A stretch of DNA of 64,000 bases from Vibrio diabolicus. Lineage in GTDB: Bacteria > Pseudomonadota > Gammaproteobacteria > Enterobacterales > Vibrionaceae. Shown here piece after piece: positions 10,957 through 19,334 of the stretch; the first letter of the stretch is position 1, and each line of letters begins with the position of its first letter. Below the pieces are notes generated by a model. That model saw nothing but the letters and a program-made list of their open reading frames with translations, was not told the origin of the DNA and searched no databases. The translations under genes were made by a program, and so were the position numbers. The DNA lies in contig CCKK01000023.1 of NCBI GenBank assembly GCA_001048675.1, forward strand, positions 248,001-312,000. The letters are read 5' to 3'.

Positions 10957-10970
10957 TTGATTTATATCAA
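10957..10970. promoter_or_regulatory. FNR-type box between arcA and the DUF3293 gene
   Basis: TTGATTTATATCAA matches the FNR consensus TTGAT-N4-ATCAA exactly. It lies in the 361-base divergent region, about 310 bases upstream of arcA and 38 upstream of the DUF3293 start. E. coli arcA is FNR-activated from a distal promoter, so arcA is the likelier target. A nearby imperfect palindrome (10908-10928) and GTTAATT at 10938 resemble ArcA half-sites, but weakly. Confidence 0.65.
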
Positions 10971-11007
10971 TTGATGAAATGTAACTGTTATTAATCGTTT
11001 AAGACTT

Positions 11008-11415
11008 ATGATAGAAAAAAGTAATACGAACATAGACGCATCGTTATGGAATGCTTATTCAGAATCTTTTTTCAGATTCGAGGCCGAGTGGTGCGTTTCA
11101 AACTACGCTGTGATAACCGCTTGGAACCCATACAGTAATTTGCGGTCCAAAGAAGAGAACTGCATAAGCAATCAAGCATTAGAAACACTGCTACAGCACG
11201 TTAATTACGCGCCTATCACAGTAGGTGACAGCTCTTTTACATGGTATGAGGAAAGCTTTGCCGTCGAGTTATCACCAGAGGCGGCGGTCGCATTGGCGAA
11301 TGACTTTCAACAAAACGCGATTTACTACGTCATTGATGATCAACTTTACCTTATTGCGTGCTCACAGCCGAAAGTGTTGCATAAGTTAGGCTCCCTTAAG
11401 CCTCGACTCGTATAG
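11008..11415 (+). CDS. DUF3293 domain-containing protein
   Basis: A 135-residue cytosolic protein with the ITAWNPYS element early on and a YVIDDQLYLI strand near the end, which I recognise as the DUF3293 family of gammaproteobacteria. No catalytic motif or signal peptide is visible. It is divergent from arcA and lies 55 bases upstream of rraA on the same strand, so the two may share a transcript. Function unknown. The ATG is preceded by a poor ribosome binding site, so the start is reasonable rather than proven. Confidence 0.7.
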   Translation: MIEKSNTNIDASLWNAYSESFFRFEAEWCVSNYAVITAWNPYSNLRSKEENCISNQALETLLQHVNYAPITVGDSSFTWYEESFAVELSPEAAVALANDFQQNAIYYVIDDQLYLIACSQPKVLHKLGSLKPRLV

Positions 11416-11470
11416 GAAAGGATACTACTCACCGAAGCACTGCTTGGGTGAGAAAATTCACGGAGGAAAT

Positions 11471-11953
11471 ATGAGAGACATTACACCCGATATTTGTGAC
11501 CAATTTGAAGACCAAGTTACCCTGCTTACTTTGCCACTGCAGAACTTTGGTCAACGCTCCGCTTTTTACGGAGAAATTGTCACAGTGCGTTGCTATCACG
11601 ACAACTCAAAAGTACGTGAAGTACTGGGCGAAGATGGAACGGGGAAAGTATTGATTGTTGACGGACATGGTTCGTGTCAGAAAGCATTGCTTGGCGATCA
11701 ATTAGCAATACTCGGAATAGAAAATGGGTGGGAAGGCATTATTGTCTATGGTGCAATACGCGACGTAGCACAAATATCTCAGATGGACATTGGCGTGCAA
11801 GCACTTGGTACCAATCCGTTTAAGACAGAGAAGCGAGGTATGGGAGAGGTCAATGTGACTTTAACGATGCAAAACCAAATCGTGCAGCCGAAGCATTATG
11901 TGTACGCTGATTGGAATGGTGTGTTGATTTCAAAGCAAAAATTAGATTTCTAA
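11471..11953 (+). CDS. rraA: regulator of ribonuclease E activity RraA
   Basis: RraA-family protein of 160 residues (E. coli RraA is 161), a trimeric ring that binds RNase E and its degradosome partners and dampens RNA decay. Characteristic elements are VDGHGSCQKALLGDQLA, WEGIIVYGAIRDV and DIGVQALGTNP. The start at 11471 is set by GGAGG five bases upstream; a longer reading from 11444 is less likely. Its last four bases overlap the end of the convergent outer membrane protein gene. Vibrios may carry a second paralogue, so paralogue assignment rests on the position near arcA and thr. Confidence 0.9.
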   Translation: MRDITPDICDQFEDQVTLLTLPLQNFGQRSAFYGEIVTVRCYHDNSKVREVLGEDGTGKVLIVDGHGSCQKALLGDQLAILGIENGWEGIIVYGAIRDVAQISQMDIGVQALGTNPFKTEKRGMGEVNVTLTMQNQIVQPKHYVYADWNGVLISKQKLDF

Positions 11954-12420
11954 AAACGAAAGCCTAAACCTACCTCAATACCTTGTTGCCAATCTTGGTA
12001 ATCAAGAGTCGCGTGAAGATCCAGTTTATCGGTGATTTTTACGCGACTTGAAACTTCAGCTGCGAGGCTGCTGTCTTCTTGGCGAATACCTTCCGCAGTC
12101 TCATTCTTGTAAGAGCGAACCGTACTTTTTAGTGTGACACGATCATTGAAGTGATAGCTGATCCCACTCAAAAAACCGCTTTGGTTTTGAGTTGGAGAGT
12201 TGTTGACTCGTGCTCCGACGTAAACGTCTACTGAGTCAAAGAGTTCGTACGCATAACCCGTGTCGATATTCCAAACATCGAAACTGTCAGATTGATAGCT
12301 GTCGCTGGAAATAAATAGTTTATGAGGAGAAGGGGATGTTTTGCCTGGAAGAGGCGGAAGCTCGTTTGCTAGACAAACGCCAGACACAAAAAACAGCAAC
12401 AGAAAAAGCCCTCTTTTCAT
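11950..12420 (-). CDS. small putative outer membrane beta-barrel protein
   Basis: A 156-residue protein with a clear signal peptide (MKRGLFLLLFFVSGVCLA, cleavage near residue 18). It has alternating-residue beta strands and a C-terminal aromatic ending (GLGFRF) typical of outer membrane barrel proteins recognised by BamA. The length would fit an eight-stranded barrel. I do not recognise a named family. The start at 12420 is chosen because the signal peptide begins there; a longer frame reaches 12474. It converges on rraA with a four-base overlap. Two palindromes lie upstream of it. Confidence 0.75.
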   Translation of the reverse strand: MKRGLFLLLFFVSGVCLANELPPLPGKTSPSPHKLFISSDSYQSDSFDVWNIDTGYAYELFDSVDVYVGARVNNSPTQNQSGFLSGISYHFNDRVTLKSTVRSYKNETAEGIRQEDSSLAAEVSSRVKITDKLDLHATLDYQDWQQGIEVGLGFRF

Positions 12421-12845
12421 GCTCACCACTCCTTGTGTCAACTTTTTTATTAGTATGTGCCCAAAGCTTCTCACTATTAAAGCATAGAATATGAAAGCTA
12501 GCTCACCTATTTTCTAAATAATTCGATCCTGTGAACATAGGTCACAGTTAAGTTGTTGTTAAGTGTCAACAACTCCCTTTCATAATTTGATCTTACGCTT
12601 TATGACGAAGATCAGACTAGTTATGGAGTAAAAAGTGAGACTGATGACGATGGGATGAGCCCCCTACAAAAATAAGCGACAGATTTCCTAACGAGCAATA
12701 ACATCCAATTAGCTTTAAATATCAATAAGATTGCTTAGCAGAAATCGCTGTAAGACTGAAAAACAAACAATTTTTTGTTGACTATGAATCGGAAACTCGG
12801 TAAACGTAGAGTTAAGCAAACACAATTAACGTTGAATATTTATTT
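12421..12845. promoter_or_regulatory. divergent regulatory region upstream of the outer membrane protein and the thr leader
   Basis: About 425 bases without a gene. Two palindromes lie close together: an imperfect 19-mer at 12529-12547 (CTGTGAAC-ATA-GGTCACAG) and a perfect 8-bp inverted repeat at 12551-12558 / 12567-12574 (AGTTGTTG / CAACAACT). Nearer thr, TTGACT at 12778-12783 with a 17-base spacer to TAAACG at 12801 is a candidate thr promoter, starting about 30 bases before the leader peptide. All are visual calls. Confidence 0.4.
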
Positions 12846-12923
12846 ATGCCATCTAACAGCCTAGTAGTAATGACCACGACCATTATTATTACCGACACGA
12901 CACATGTTGGGGCAGGCTGCTGA
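12846..12923 (+). CDS. thrL: thr operon leader peptide
   Basis: A 25-codon frame (or 17 codons from the second ATG at 12870) whose middle reads MTTTIIITDTT, a run of threonine and isoleucine codons, ending at TGA 12921-12923. It lies 125 bases upstream of thrA and just before a strong terminator. This is the classic attenuator arrangement: the ribosome stalls when charged tRNA-Thr or tRNA-Ile is scarce, which prevents the terminator from forming. The ribosome binding site is weak for both ATGs, so the start is uncertain. The peptide has little similarity to E. coli ThrL beyond composition and the GAG-like end (HVGAGC). Confidence 0.85.
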   Translation: MPSNSLVVMTTTIIITDTTHVGAGC

Positions 12924-12938
12924 GCGAAAGAAATTCAC

Positions 12939-12978
12939 AAAAAAGGCCTGTATCCAACAAGATACAGGCCTTTTTTTA
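12939..12978 (+). terminator. thr operon attenuator
   Basis: GGCCTGTATC (12945-12954), loop CAACAA, GATACAGGCC (12961-12970), flanked by A-rich and T7 sequence. It follows the leader peptide stop by 16 bases and precedes thrA by 71, so it is the transcription attenuator rather than an end-of-operon terminator. Confidence 0.9.
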
Positions 12979-13048
12979 TGCGCCTTTTTTTTATTGCTTT
13001 TTTATTCCAGAATTTAGACAAGTTTGAGAAGATATACCGGAGGAAGGG

Positions 13049-15508
13049 ATGCGAGTATTGAAGTTTGGCGGTTCATCACTAGCTGATGCAGATCGCTTTT
13101 TAAGAGCGGCAGACATCATTGCCAATAACGCTCAACAAGAAGAAGTGGCGGTTGTTCTTTCAGCCCCAGGTAAAACAACAAATAAGTTGGTTGCGGTCAT
13201 TGAAGGCGCGTTGCGCAATGGTGAAGCAGAGCTGCAAATCAAAGAGTTGGATGAATCGTTTAAAACGCTATTCACTCAAATCCAAGCAGTACTACCCAAT
13301 ATTGATGGTTCAGCTTTCGATAACCAAGTGAAAACCTCGCTATCTCAATTACGTCAATTTGTTCACGGCATCAATCTATTAGGTATGTGCCCAAACAACG
13401 TAAATGCACGCATTATCAGTAAAGGTGAGCGTGTTTCCATTCAGTTGATGAAAGCCGTCTTGGAGGCGAAGGGACAACAAGCGAGCTTGATCGATCCTGT
13501 CGAGTATCTGTATGCCCAAGGTGATCATCTTGAAGCTATGGTTGATGTGGATATTTCAACGCAAAACTTCCGTCAAAACCCCCTTCCTCAGGGCCACGTG
13601 AACATTATGCCGGGCTTTACAGCTGGCAACGAAAAAGGAGAGCTTGTCACGCTGGGTCGTAATGGCTCTGACTACTCGGCAGCGGTTCTTGCAGCTTGTT
13701 TACGCGCAGACTGCTGTGAAATCTGGACCGACGTTGATGGTGTATACAACTGTGACCCACGTTTAGTCGAAGATGCTCGCCTACTTAAATCACTAAGCTA
13801 CCAAGAAGCGATGGAGCTTTCTTATTTTGGTGCTTCCGTTCTGCACCCGAAAACCATCGCCCCTATTGCTCAATTCCACATTCCATGTCTGATCAAAAAC
13901 AGCTTTAACCCTCAAGGTGCAGGTACTCTTATCGGCCAAGATACTGGTGAAGATAATCTTGCGATCAAAGGTATTACAACACTTAACGACCTAACCATGG
14001 TTAACGTATCAGGCCCTGGTATGAAAGGCATGGTAGGCATGGCGAGCCGTGTATTCGGTGCGATGTCGTCTGCTGGTGTATCTATTGTTCTGATCACTCA
14101 GTCTTCTTCTGAATACAGCATCAGCTTCTGTATTGAGGCTGAAGATAAAGCGAAAGCGCAGCAAGTGCTGGCAGATGCGTTCGAGCTAGAACTGAAAGAT
14201 GGCTTACTAGAACCGGTCGAGTTTATTGATAATGTTTCAATCATTACGCTTGTTGGTGACGGTATGCGCACATCGCGTGGTGTGGCTTCTCGCTTCTTCT
14301 CTTCTCTAGCTGAAGTGAACGTGAATATCGTAGCGATAGCACAAGGCTCATCAGAACGTGCGATTTCTGCCGTTATTCCAGAAGACAAAATTTCTGAAGC
14401 GATCAAAGCGTGTCACGAAAACCTATTCAACTCGAAACACTTCCTCGATGTGTTCGTTGTTGGTGTCGGTGGTGTGGGTGGCGAGCTGGTGGATCAGATC
14501 GAACGCCAACAAGTCAAACTTGCTGAGAAAGGCATTGTGATTCGAGTTTGTGGCTTAGCAAACAGCAAAGGTCTTTTGCTTGATAGCGAAGGCTTACCGC
14601 TCGAGCACTGGCGTGATCGTATGTCAGCAGCCACAGAAGAATTCAGCCTAGCGCGTCTGATTTCTTTGGTACAACGCAATCATATTATCAACCCAGTATT
14701 GGTTGATTGTACCTCCAGTGAAGACATTGCTAAACAATACGCCGACTTCCTAGCGGCAGGTTTTCATGTTGTAACACCAAACAAAAAAGCAAACACAGCA
14801 AGCATGGCGTACTACCATCAACTTCGCGATGTGGCTCGTAGCTCCCGTCGTAAATTGATGTATGAAACAACCGTAGGTGCAGGCCTACCGGTTATTGAAA
14901 ACTTGCAAAACCTGATTTCTGCAGGTGATGAACTGGAGCGCTTCAGCGGTATTCTTTCCGGTTCTCTTTCTTATATTTTCGGTAAGTTAGATGAAGGAAT
15001 GAGCTTAAGTGAAGCGACGAATATCGCAAAAGAAAATGGCTTTACTGAACCAGATCCTCGTGATGATCTGTCTGGTATGGATGTCGCGCGTAAGTTGTTG
15101 ATCCTAGCTCGTGAAGCGGGCATGTCACTAGAGCTTGAAGATGTTGTTGTTGACCAAGCGCTACCGCCAGGTTTTGATGATTCAGGCAGTGTTGATGAGT
15201 TTATGGCGCGTCTCCCAGAAGCGGACGCCTACTTCAAAGAGTTATCAGCTAAAGCAGCAAAAGAAGGCAAAGTACTGCGTTACGTTGGTGAAATTAACGA
15301 GGGCAAGTGCACAGTAAGCATTGCTGCGGTGGATGAAAACGATCCGATGTATAAAATCAAAGACGGTGAAAACGCACTGGCATTTTACAGCCGTTACTAC
15401 CAGCCAATCCCACTTGTGTTGCGTGGCTATGGCGCAGGTACTGAGGTAACGGCTGCGGGTGTATTCTCTGACGTGATGCGTACTTTAGGTTGGAAACTAG
15501 GGGTATAA
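13049..15508 (+). CDS. thrA: bifunctional aspartokinase / homoserine dehydrogenase I
   Basis: Fusion enzyme of 819 residues catalysing the first and third steps from aspartate to threonine. The N-terminal aspartokinase carries KFGGSS (residues 5-10) and GRNGSDYSAA. The two ACT regulatory domains (about 315-460) would bind threonine for feedback inhibition. The homoserine dehydrogenase half begins with the NAD(P)-binding glycine motif GVGGVGGELV near residue 472 and contains YETTVGAGLPVI. GGAGGAAGG upstream is a strong ribosome binding site. It leads thrA-thrB-thrC and is controlled by the leader and attenuator before it. Confidence 0.97.
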   Translation: MRVLKFGGSSLADADRFLRAADIIANNAQQEEVAVVLSAPGKTTNKLVAVIEGALRNGEAELQIKELDESFKTLFTQIQAVLPNIDGSAFDNQVKTSLSQLRQFVHGINLLGMCPNNVNARIISKGERVSIQLMKAVLEAKGQQASLIDPVEYLYAQGDHLEAMVDVDISTQNFRQNPLPQGHVNIMPGFTAGNEKGELVTLGRNGSDYSAAVLAACLRADCCEIWTDVDGVYNCDPRLVEDARLLKSLSYQEAMELSYFGASVLHPKTIAPIAQFHIPCLIKNSFNPQGAGTLIGQDTGEDNLAIKGITTLNDLTMVNVSGPGMKGMVGMASRVFGAMSSAGVSIVLITQSSSEYSISFCIEAEDKAKAQQVLADAFELELKDGLLEPVEFIDNVSIITLVGDGMRTSRGVASRFFSSLAEVNVNIVAIAQGSSERAISAVIPEDKISEAIKACHENLFNSKHFLDVFVVGVGGVGGELVDQIERQQVKLAEKGIVIRVCGLANSKGLLLDSEGLPLEHWRDRMSAATEEFSLARLISLVQRNHIINPVLVDCTSSEDIAKQYADFLAAGFHVVTPNKKANTASMAYYHQLRDVARSSRRKLMYETTVGAGLPVIENLQNLISAGDELERFSGILSGSLSYIFGKLDEGMSLSEATNIAKENGFTEPDPRDDLSGMDVARKLLILAREAGMSLELEDVVVDQALPPGFDDSGSVDEFMARLPEADAYFKELSAKAAKEGKVLRYVGEINEGKCTVSIAAVDENDPMYKIKDGENALAFYSRYYQPIPLVLRGYGAGTEVTAAGVFSDVMRTLGWKLGV

Positions 15509-15513
15509 CAAGA

Positions 15514-16485
15514 ATGAGTTCAAGTGATATGGATGTAGTGGTTTATGCCCCAGCATCAATTGGTAATGTAAGTGTTGGTTTTGATGTGTTGGGGGCGGCG
15601 GTGTCCCCAGTGGATGGGACCTTGCTAGGTGACAGAGTGCAAGTTAAGGCAGGGACTGAGCCGTTCAGTCTGAAAACTGCGGGTAATTTTGTCTCTAAGT
15701 TGCCTACAGAGCCAAAAGAAAACATCGTTTACGATTGTTGGCTGGTGTTTTCTCGCGAGCTAGATAAAAAAGGTGTTGAGCTAAAACCACTTGAAATGAC
15801 GCTAGAAAAGAACATGCCAATAGGCTCAGGTTTAGGCTCAAGTGCATGTTCTATCGTTGCGGCGCTGGATGCCTTAAACCGATTCCATGGTCAACCGCTG
15901 AATGAGACTGAGCTGCTAGCACTGATGGGGGAAATGGAAGGCAAAATCTCTGGTGGTATTCACTACGATAACGTCGCGCCGTGTTACCTTGGTGGTGTCC
16001 AGTTGATGCTTGAAGAGTTGGGTATCATCAGTCAGGAAGTGCCTTGCTTTGACGATTGGTACTGGGTGATGGCTTATCCGGGTATCAAAGTATCAACAGC
16101 AGAAGCGCGTGAGATCCTACCATCTCAATACCGTCGACAAGATATCATTGCTCATGGTCGTCACCTTGCGGGCTTTATTCATGCGTGTCATTCTGGTCAG
16201 CCAGAGCTAGCTGCAAAAATGATCAAAGACGTGATCGCAGAACCGTATCGTGAGAAACTGCTTCCGGGCTTTGCGAATGCACGTCAATACGCTGCATCAG
16301 CAGGTGCGTTAGCAACCGGTATTTCTGGCAGTGGTCCAACACTGTTCAGTATTTGCAAAGAGAAAGATGTCGCTGAGCGAGTTGCTCGCTGGTTAGAACA
16401 GAACTACGTACAAAACGAAGAAGGATTCGTCCACGTTTGTCGTCTAGATAAGCAGGGTTCGAAAGTAACAGGAAGTGAGCTATGA
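15514..16485 (+). CDS. thrB: homoserine kinase
   Basis: GHMP-superfamily kinase of about 323 residues that phosphorylates homoserine. The ATP-binding motif PIGSGLGSSACS lies at about residues 102-113, and the C-terminal GHMP motif is visible as ATGISGSGPT. The start at 15514 lies five bases after the thrA stop; the ATG of MDVVVYAP five codons later is also possible. Its stop overlaps the thrC start (ATGA), indicating translational coupling. Confidence 0.96.
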   Translation: MSSSDMDVVVYAPASIGNVSVGFDVLGAAVSPVDGTLLGDRVQVKAGTEPFSLKTAGNFVSKLPTEPKENIVYDCWLVFSRELDKKGVELKPLEMTLEKNMPIGSGLGSSACSIVAALDALNRFHGQPLNETELLALMGEMEGKISGGIHYDNVAPCYLGGVQLMLEELGIISQEVPCFDDWYWVMAYPGIKVSTAEAREILPSQYRRQDIIAHGRHLAGFIHACHSGQPELAAKMIKDVIAEPYREKLLPGFANARQYAASAGALATGISGSGPTLFSICKEKDVAERVARWLEQNYVQNEEGFVHVCRLDKQGSKVTGSEL

Positions 16486-17762
16486 AGCTTTACAATATAA
16501 AAGAAAATGATGAACAAGTTTCCTTTGGCCAAGCCGTTCGCCAAGGGTTAGGCCGTAACCAAGGTCTATTTTTCCCATCGGAATTACCAAAGTTTGAAGA
16601 CGTTGATGCGCTACTGGCAGAAGACTTTGTTTCTCGTAGCACTAAGATTTTATCAGCGTTTATCGGTGATGAGCTGGCGGAAGAGCAAGTCAACGCGCTT
16701 GTGGACGCAGCGTTCCAATTCCCGGCGCCAATCAATCAAGTCAAAGATGGTGTTTACGCGTTAGAGCTTTTCCATGGTCCAACGCTGGCATTTAAAGATT
16801 TTGGCGGTCGCTTTATGGCGCAATCTCTTGCGGCGGTATCGGACGGTGGCAAGATCACCATTCTGACTGCGACTTCTGGCGATACTGGCGCAGCCGTTGC
16901 GCACGCTTTCTATGGTATGGAAGACATCAACGTTGTGATTCTTTACCCGAAAGGCAAGATCAGCCCACTGCAAGAGAAGCTATTCTGTACGCTAGGCAAG
17001 AACATTCACACTGTCGCGATCGATGGCGACTTCGATGCGTGCCAGGCTCTGGTTAAGCAAGCTTTCGATGATTCCGCACTGCGTGAAGAGATCGGCCTGA
17101 ACTCTGCAAACTCAATCAACATCAGCCGTTTGATGGCGCAAATCTGTTACTACTTTGAAGCAGCTGCGCAAATGAGCAAACAAGAGCGTGAAAACCTAGT
17201 CGTGTCTGTACCAAGTGGTAACTTTGGTAACCTAACTGCTGGTCTACTGGCAAAAGCGCTGGGTCTGCCGATCAAACGCTTTATCGCTGCAACTAACGCT
17301 AATGACACGGTTCCGCGCTACCTAGAAACAGGTAAGTGGGAGCCAAAACCAACGGTTGCAACGACATCGAACGCAATGGATGTAAGTCAACCGAACAACT
17401 GGCCGCGTATTGAAGAGCTCTGCCGAGTGAAAGAGTGGGGCCTAGAGACACTAGGTAAAGGCGCGGTTTCAGATGAGCAAAGCGCACAATCTGTGAAAGA
17501 CTTGTACTCATTGGGCTACCTATGTGAACCGCACGGTGCGATTGCTTACCGCGTTCTTGAAGAGCAACTGCAAGAAGGTGAAACCGGTCTGTTCCTATGT
17601 ACTGCTCACCCTGCGAAGTTCAAAGAAGTGGTGGATGATATTCTAGAATCAGACATCGACCTTCCTGCGCCGCTAGCGAAGCACGCGGCAATGGAACTGC
17701 TATCGGAAGAGCTAGACGCAGACTTTGATGCATTGAAACAAGTACTGCGCCGCGTACAGTAA
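16482..17762 (+). CDS. thrC: threonine synthase
   Basis: PLP-dependent enzyme of 426 residues that converts phosphohomoserine to threonine, the last step of the pathway. The PLP lysine is Lys105 in GPTLAFKDFGGRF, and the phosphate loop is TSGDTGAAVAHAF. The ATG overlaps the thrB stop by four bases. Full length compared with the E. coli enzyme. It closes the thr operon, with a terminator 21 bases after the stop. Confidence 0.97.
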   Translation: MKLYNIKENDEQVSFGQAVRQGLGRNQGLFFPSELPKFEDVDALLAEDFVSRSTKILSAFIGDELAEEQVNALVDAAFQFPAPINQVKDGVYALELFHGPTLAFKDFGGRFMAQSLAAVSDGGKITILTATSGDTGAAVAHAFYGMEDINVVILYPKGKISPLQEKLFCTLGKNIHTVAIDGDFDACQALVKQAFDDSALREEIGLNSANSINISRLMAQICYYFEAAAQMSKQERENLVVSVPSGNFGNLTAGLLAKALGLPIKRFIAATNANDTVPRYLETGKWEPKPTVATTSNAMDVSQPNNWPRIEELCRVKEWGLETLGKGAVSDEQSAQSVKDLYSLGYLCEPHGAIAYRVLEEQLQEGETGLFLCTAHPAKFKEVVDDILESDIDLPAPLAKHAAMELLSEELDADFDALKQVLRRVQ

Positions 17763-17783
17763 TTATTAAAATGATGAACGACG

Positions 17784-17815
17784 AAAGGTGAATGAGCAAT
17801 CATTCGCCTTTTTTA
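17784..17815 (+). terminator. thrABC terminator
   Basis: Stem AAAGGTGAATGA (17784-17795), loop GCAA, TCATTCGCCTTT with one G-U pair, then a T run. Confidence 0.88.
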
Positions 17816-17877
17816 TTGTCGGTAAGTCTCGACTCTCTTTATGATTGAGAAATGAACTTAAAGATGGAAATAGAAGC

Positions 17878-18537
17878 ATGCATTTTTTGATTTTTCTAGG
17901 CTCAGTCAGAGACAGCACACCGCCACGACCAGCCCGCTTGGGCATGCGAGTGAGTAGAGCATGTGAAACGTTGTTTAAGAATCAGTATTCGCAACATACT
18001 GTCGAAATCATTGACCCATTGAACTACGACTTTGACGACGTGTTTAAGCCTGAGTTTGCTTACCATCGCGCTAAAGTGCCAGCCCACTTGAGAGAACTGG
18101 CAGACAAAATTAAAAGTGCCGATGGGTACGTGATGGTCAGTCCGGAATATAACCATTCGATGAGTCCTGCCTTGGCTAATATGCTTAACCATTTTGGTAG
18201 TTCGCTGTTTTCTTATAAGCCAAGTGCTATCGTGACCTATTCTGCTGGACAATGGGGTGGTGTTCGAGCTGCAGTGTCGATGCGTACCTTCTTATCTGAA
18301 CTTGGATGTTTACCTGTCTCGGCGATGATTCACATTCCGAAAGCGCAAGAAGTGTTTGACGAACAGGGTGTCGTTGCGGATGAATTGCAGCAGACGCAGT
18401 GGGACAGCTATATGAATCGCACAATACATCAACTCATTTGGTGGGCAGAAGGCGCTTCACAACAAAGAGAAAGGCTTGACCCAACCTCACTGGCTGAAGT
18501 GTTTAAGAAGGATCCGTCACAGAGAAATGCTCCGTAA
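17878..18537 (+). CDS. NADPH-dependent FMN reductase family protein
   Basis: Flavodoxin-fold oxidoreductase of 219 residues. The N-terminal FLGSVRDSTPP is the FMN phosphate-binding loop and VSPEYNHSMSPALANMLNH is the hallmark of the NADPH-dependent FMN reductase / quinone reductase family (YieF, ChrR, azoreductase-like). The start at 17878 is where family similarity begins; a TTG frame from 17845 adds eleven unlikely residues. It is a single gene between the thr terminator and the terminator shared with grcA. Substrate (quinone, chromate, azo dye or flavin) cannot be told from sequence. Confidence 0.85.
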   Translation: MHFLIFLGSVRDSTPPRPARLGMRVSRACETLFKNQYSQHTVEIIDPLNYDFDDVFKPEFAYHRAKVPAHLRELADKIKSADGYVMVSPEYNHSMSPALANMLNHFGSSLFSYKPSAIVTYSAGQWGGVRAAVSMRTFLSELGCLPVSAMIHIPKAQEVFDEQGVVADELQQTQWDSYMNRTIHQLIWWAEGASQQRERLDPTSLAEVFKKDPSQRNAP

Positions 18538-18570
18538 AGGAACAGAACGGTTAGATGCATGGAAAAACAA

Positions 18571-18603
18571 AAAAAGCTTGGCCATTGAGACCAAGCTTTT
18601 TAA
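18571..18603. terminator. bidirectional terminator between the FMN reductase and grcA
   Basis: AAAAAGCTTGG / CCAAGCTTTTT, an 11-bp perfect stem with a nine-base loop, between two convergent genes. Confidence 0.9.
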
Positions 18604-18629
18604 ATGTGAGTAAGTCGATTTTATTGAGA

Positions 18630-19007
18630 TTATAGCGTCTCAGTAAAAGTACGAGCGATGACGTCACGTTGTTGCTCTGGAGTTAGCGAGTTGAAACGTA
18701 CTGCGTAACCAGAAACACGGATTGTTAGCTGTGGGTATTTCTCTGGGTGTGCAACTGCATCTTCTAGTGTTTCGCGTTTAAGCACGTTCACGTTTAGGTG
18801 TTGACCGCCTTCGATGCGAGGAGCTGTTTCGATTGCTACTTCACGGCTTTCGTATTCACCTAGATCGCTGATTGCGATAACTTGGTCTGCTTCGTAGCCA
18901 GCAGTTGCAGCAACACAACGAGCTTCATTTTTTTCGCTATCTAATAGCCAGATAGAGTTTAGTAGGTCGTCGTTTGCCGCTTTTGTAATTTGGATACCTT
19001 GGATCAT
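18630..19007 (-). CDS. grcA: autonomous glycyl radical cofactor GrcA (YfiD)
   Basis: A 125-residue protein that replaces the damaged glycyl radical domain of pyruvate formate-lyase after oxygen exposure. The radical site is Gly100 in TIRVSGYAVRF. The sequence is near-identical in layout to E. coli YfiD (127 residues). The ATG at 19007 is chosen over the GTG at 19010 because AGGAG then has a proper six-base spacing. Two FNR-like boxes upstream and the convergent terminator downstream indicate a monocistronic, anaerobically induced gene. Confidence 0.96.
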   Translation of the reverse strand: MIQGIQITKAANDDLLNSIWLLDSEKNEARCVAATAGYEADQVIAISDLGEYESREVAIETAPRIEGGQHLNVNVLKRETLEDAVAHPEKYPQLTIRVSGYAVRFNSLTPEQQRDVIARTFTETL

Positions 19008-19074
19008 CACTATCTCCTAGACCACTTACGTGGTGATTATTGGTGTTAATTTTCGAATTTTCGTTGAGCTGAGT

Positions 19075-19171
19075 ATTATATAGCTAATATCCACTATTTT
19101 AATATTGATTTAAGTCAAAAAACAACCAAAAACATTATTTTCATTAAGGTGATTTTGTTGAGTTAAATCAA
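19075..19171 (-). promoter_or_regulatory. grcA promoter with tandem FNR boxes
   Basis: On the minus strand TATAAT (19080-19075) is a good -10. Box I, TTGATTTAAGTCAA (19105-19118), has one mismatch to the FNR consensus and is centred about 43 bases before the predicted start. Box II, TTGAGTTAAATCAA (19158-19171), also one mismatch, is centred exactly 53 bases further upstream. E. coli yfiD carries FNR sites at -40.5 and -93.5, the same 53-base spacing. Confidence 0.75.
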
Positions 19172-19334
19172 TAAAACCTTTGAAAACAAACCAATTACAA
19201 TTTATTTGATAATATAAAAAAATATTTAACAACTCATTTTGTTGTAAATTTACTACAAATTGAGCTTAAAGTTTAAACTGATTAACGCAACTATCTGTAT
19301 TTAGGTAGTAATACTGAAAGTCTAAAGTGATTAA

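Noticed and set aside
12529..12547. CRP site upstream of the outer membrane protein gene
   Set aside because: TGTGA and TCACA are separated by seven bases rather than six; kept only as a palindrome.
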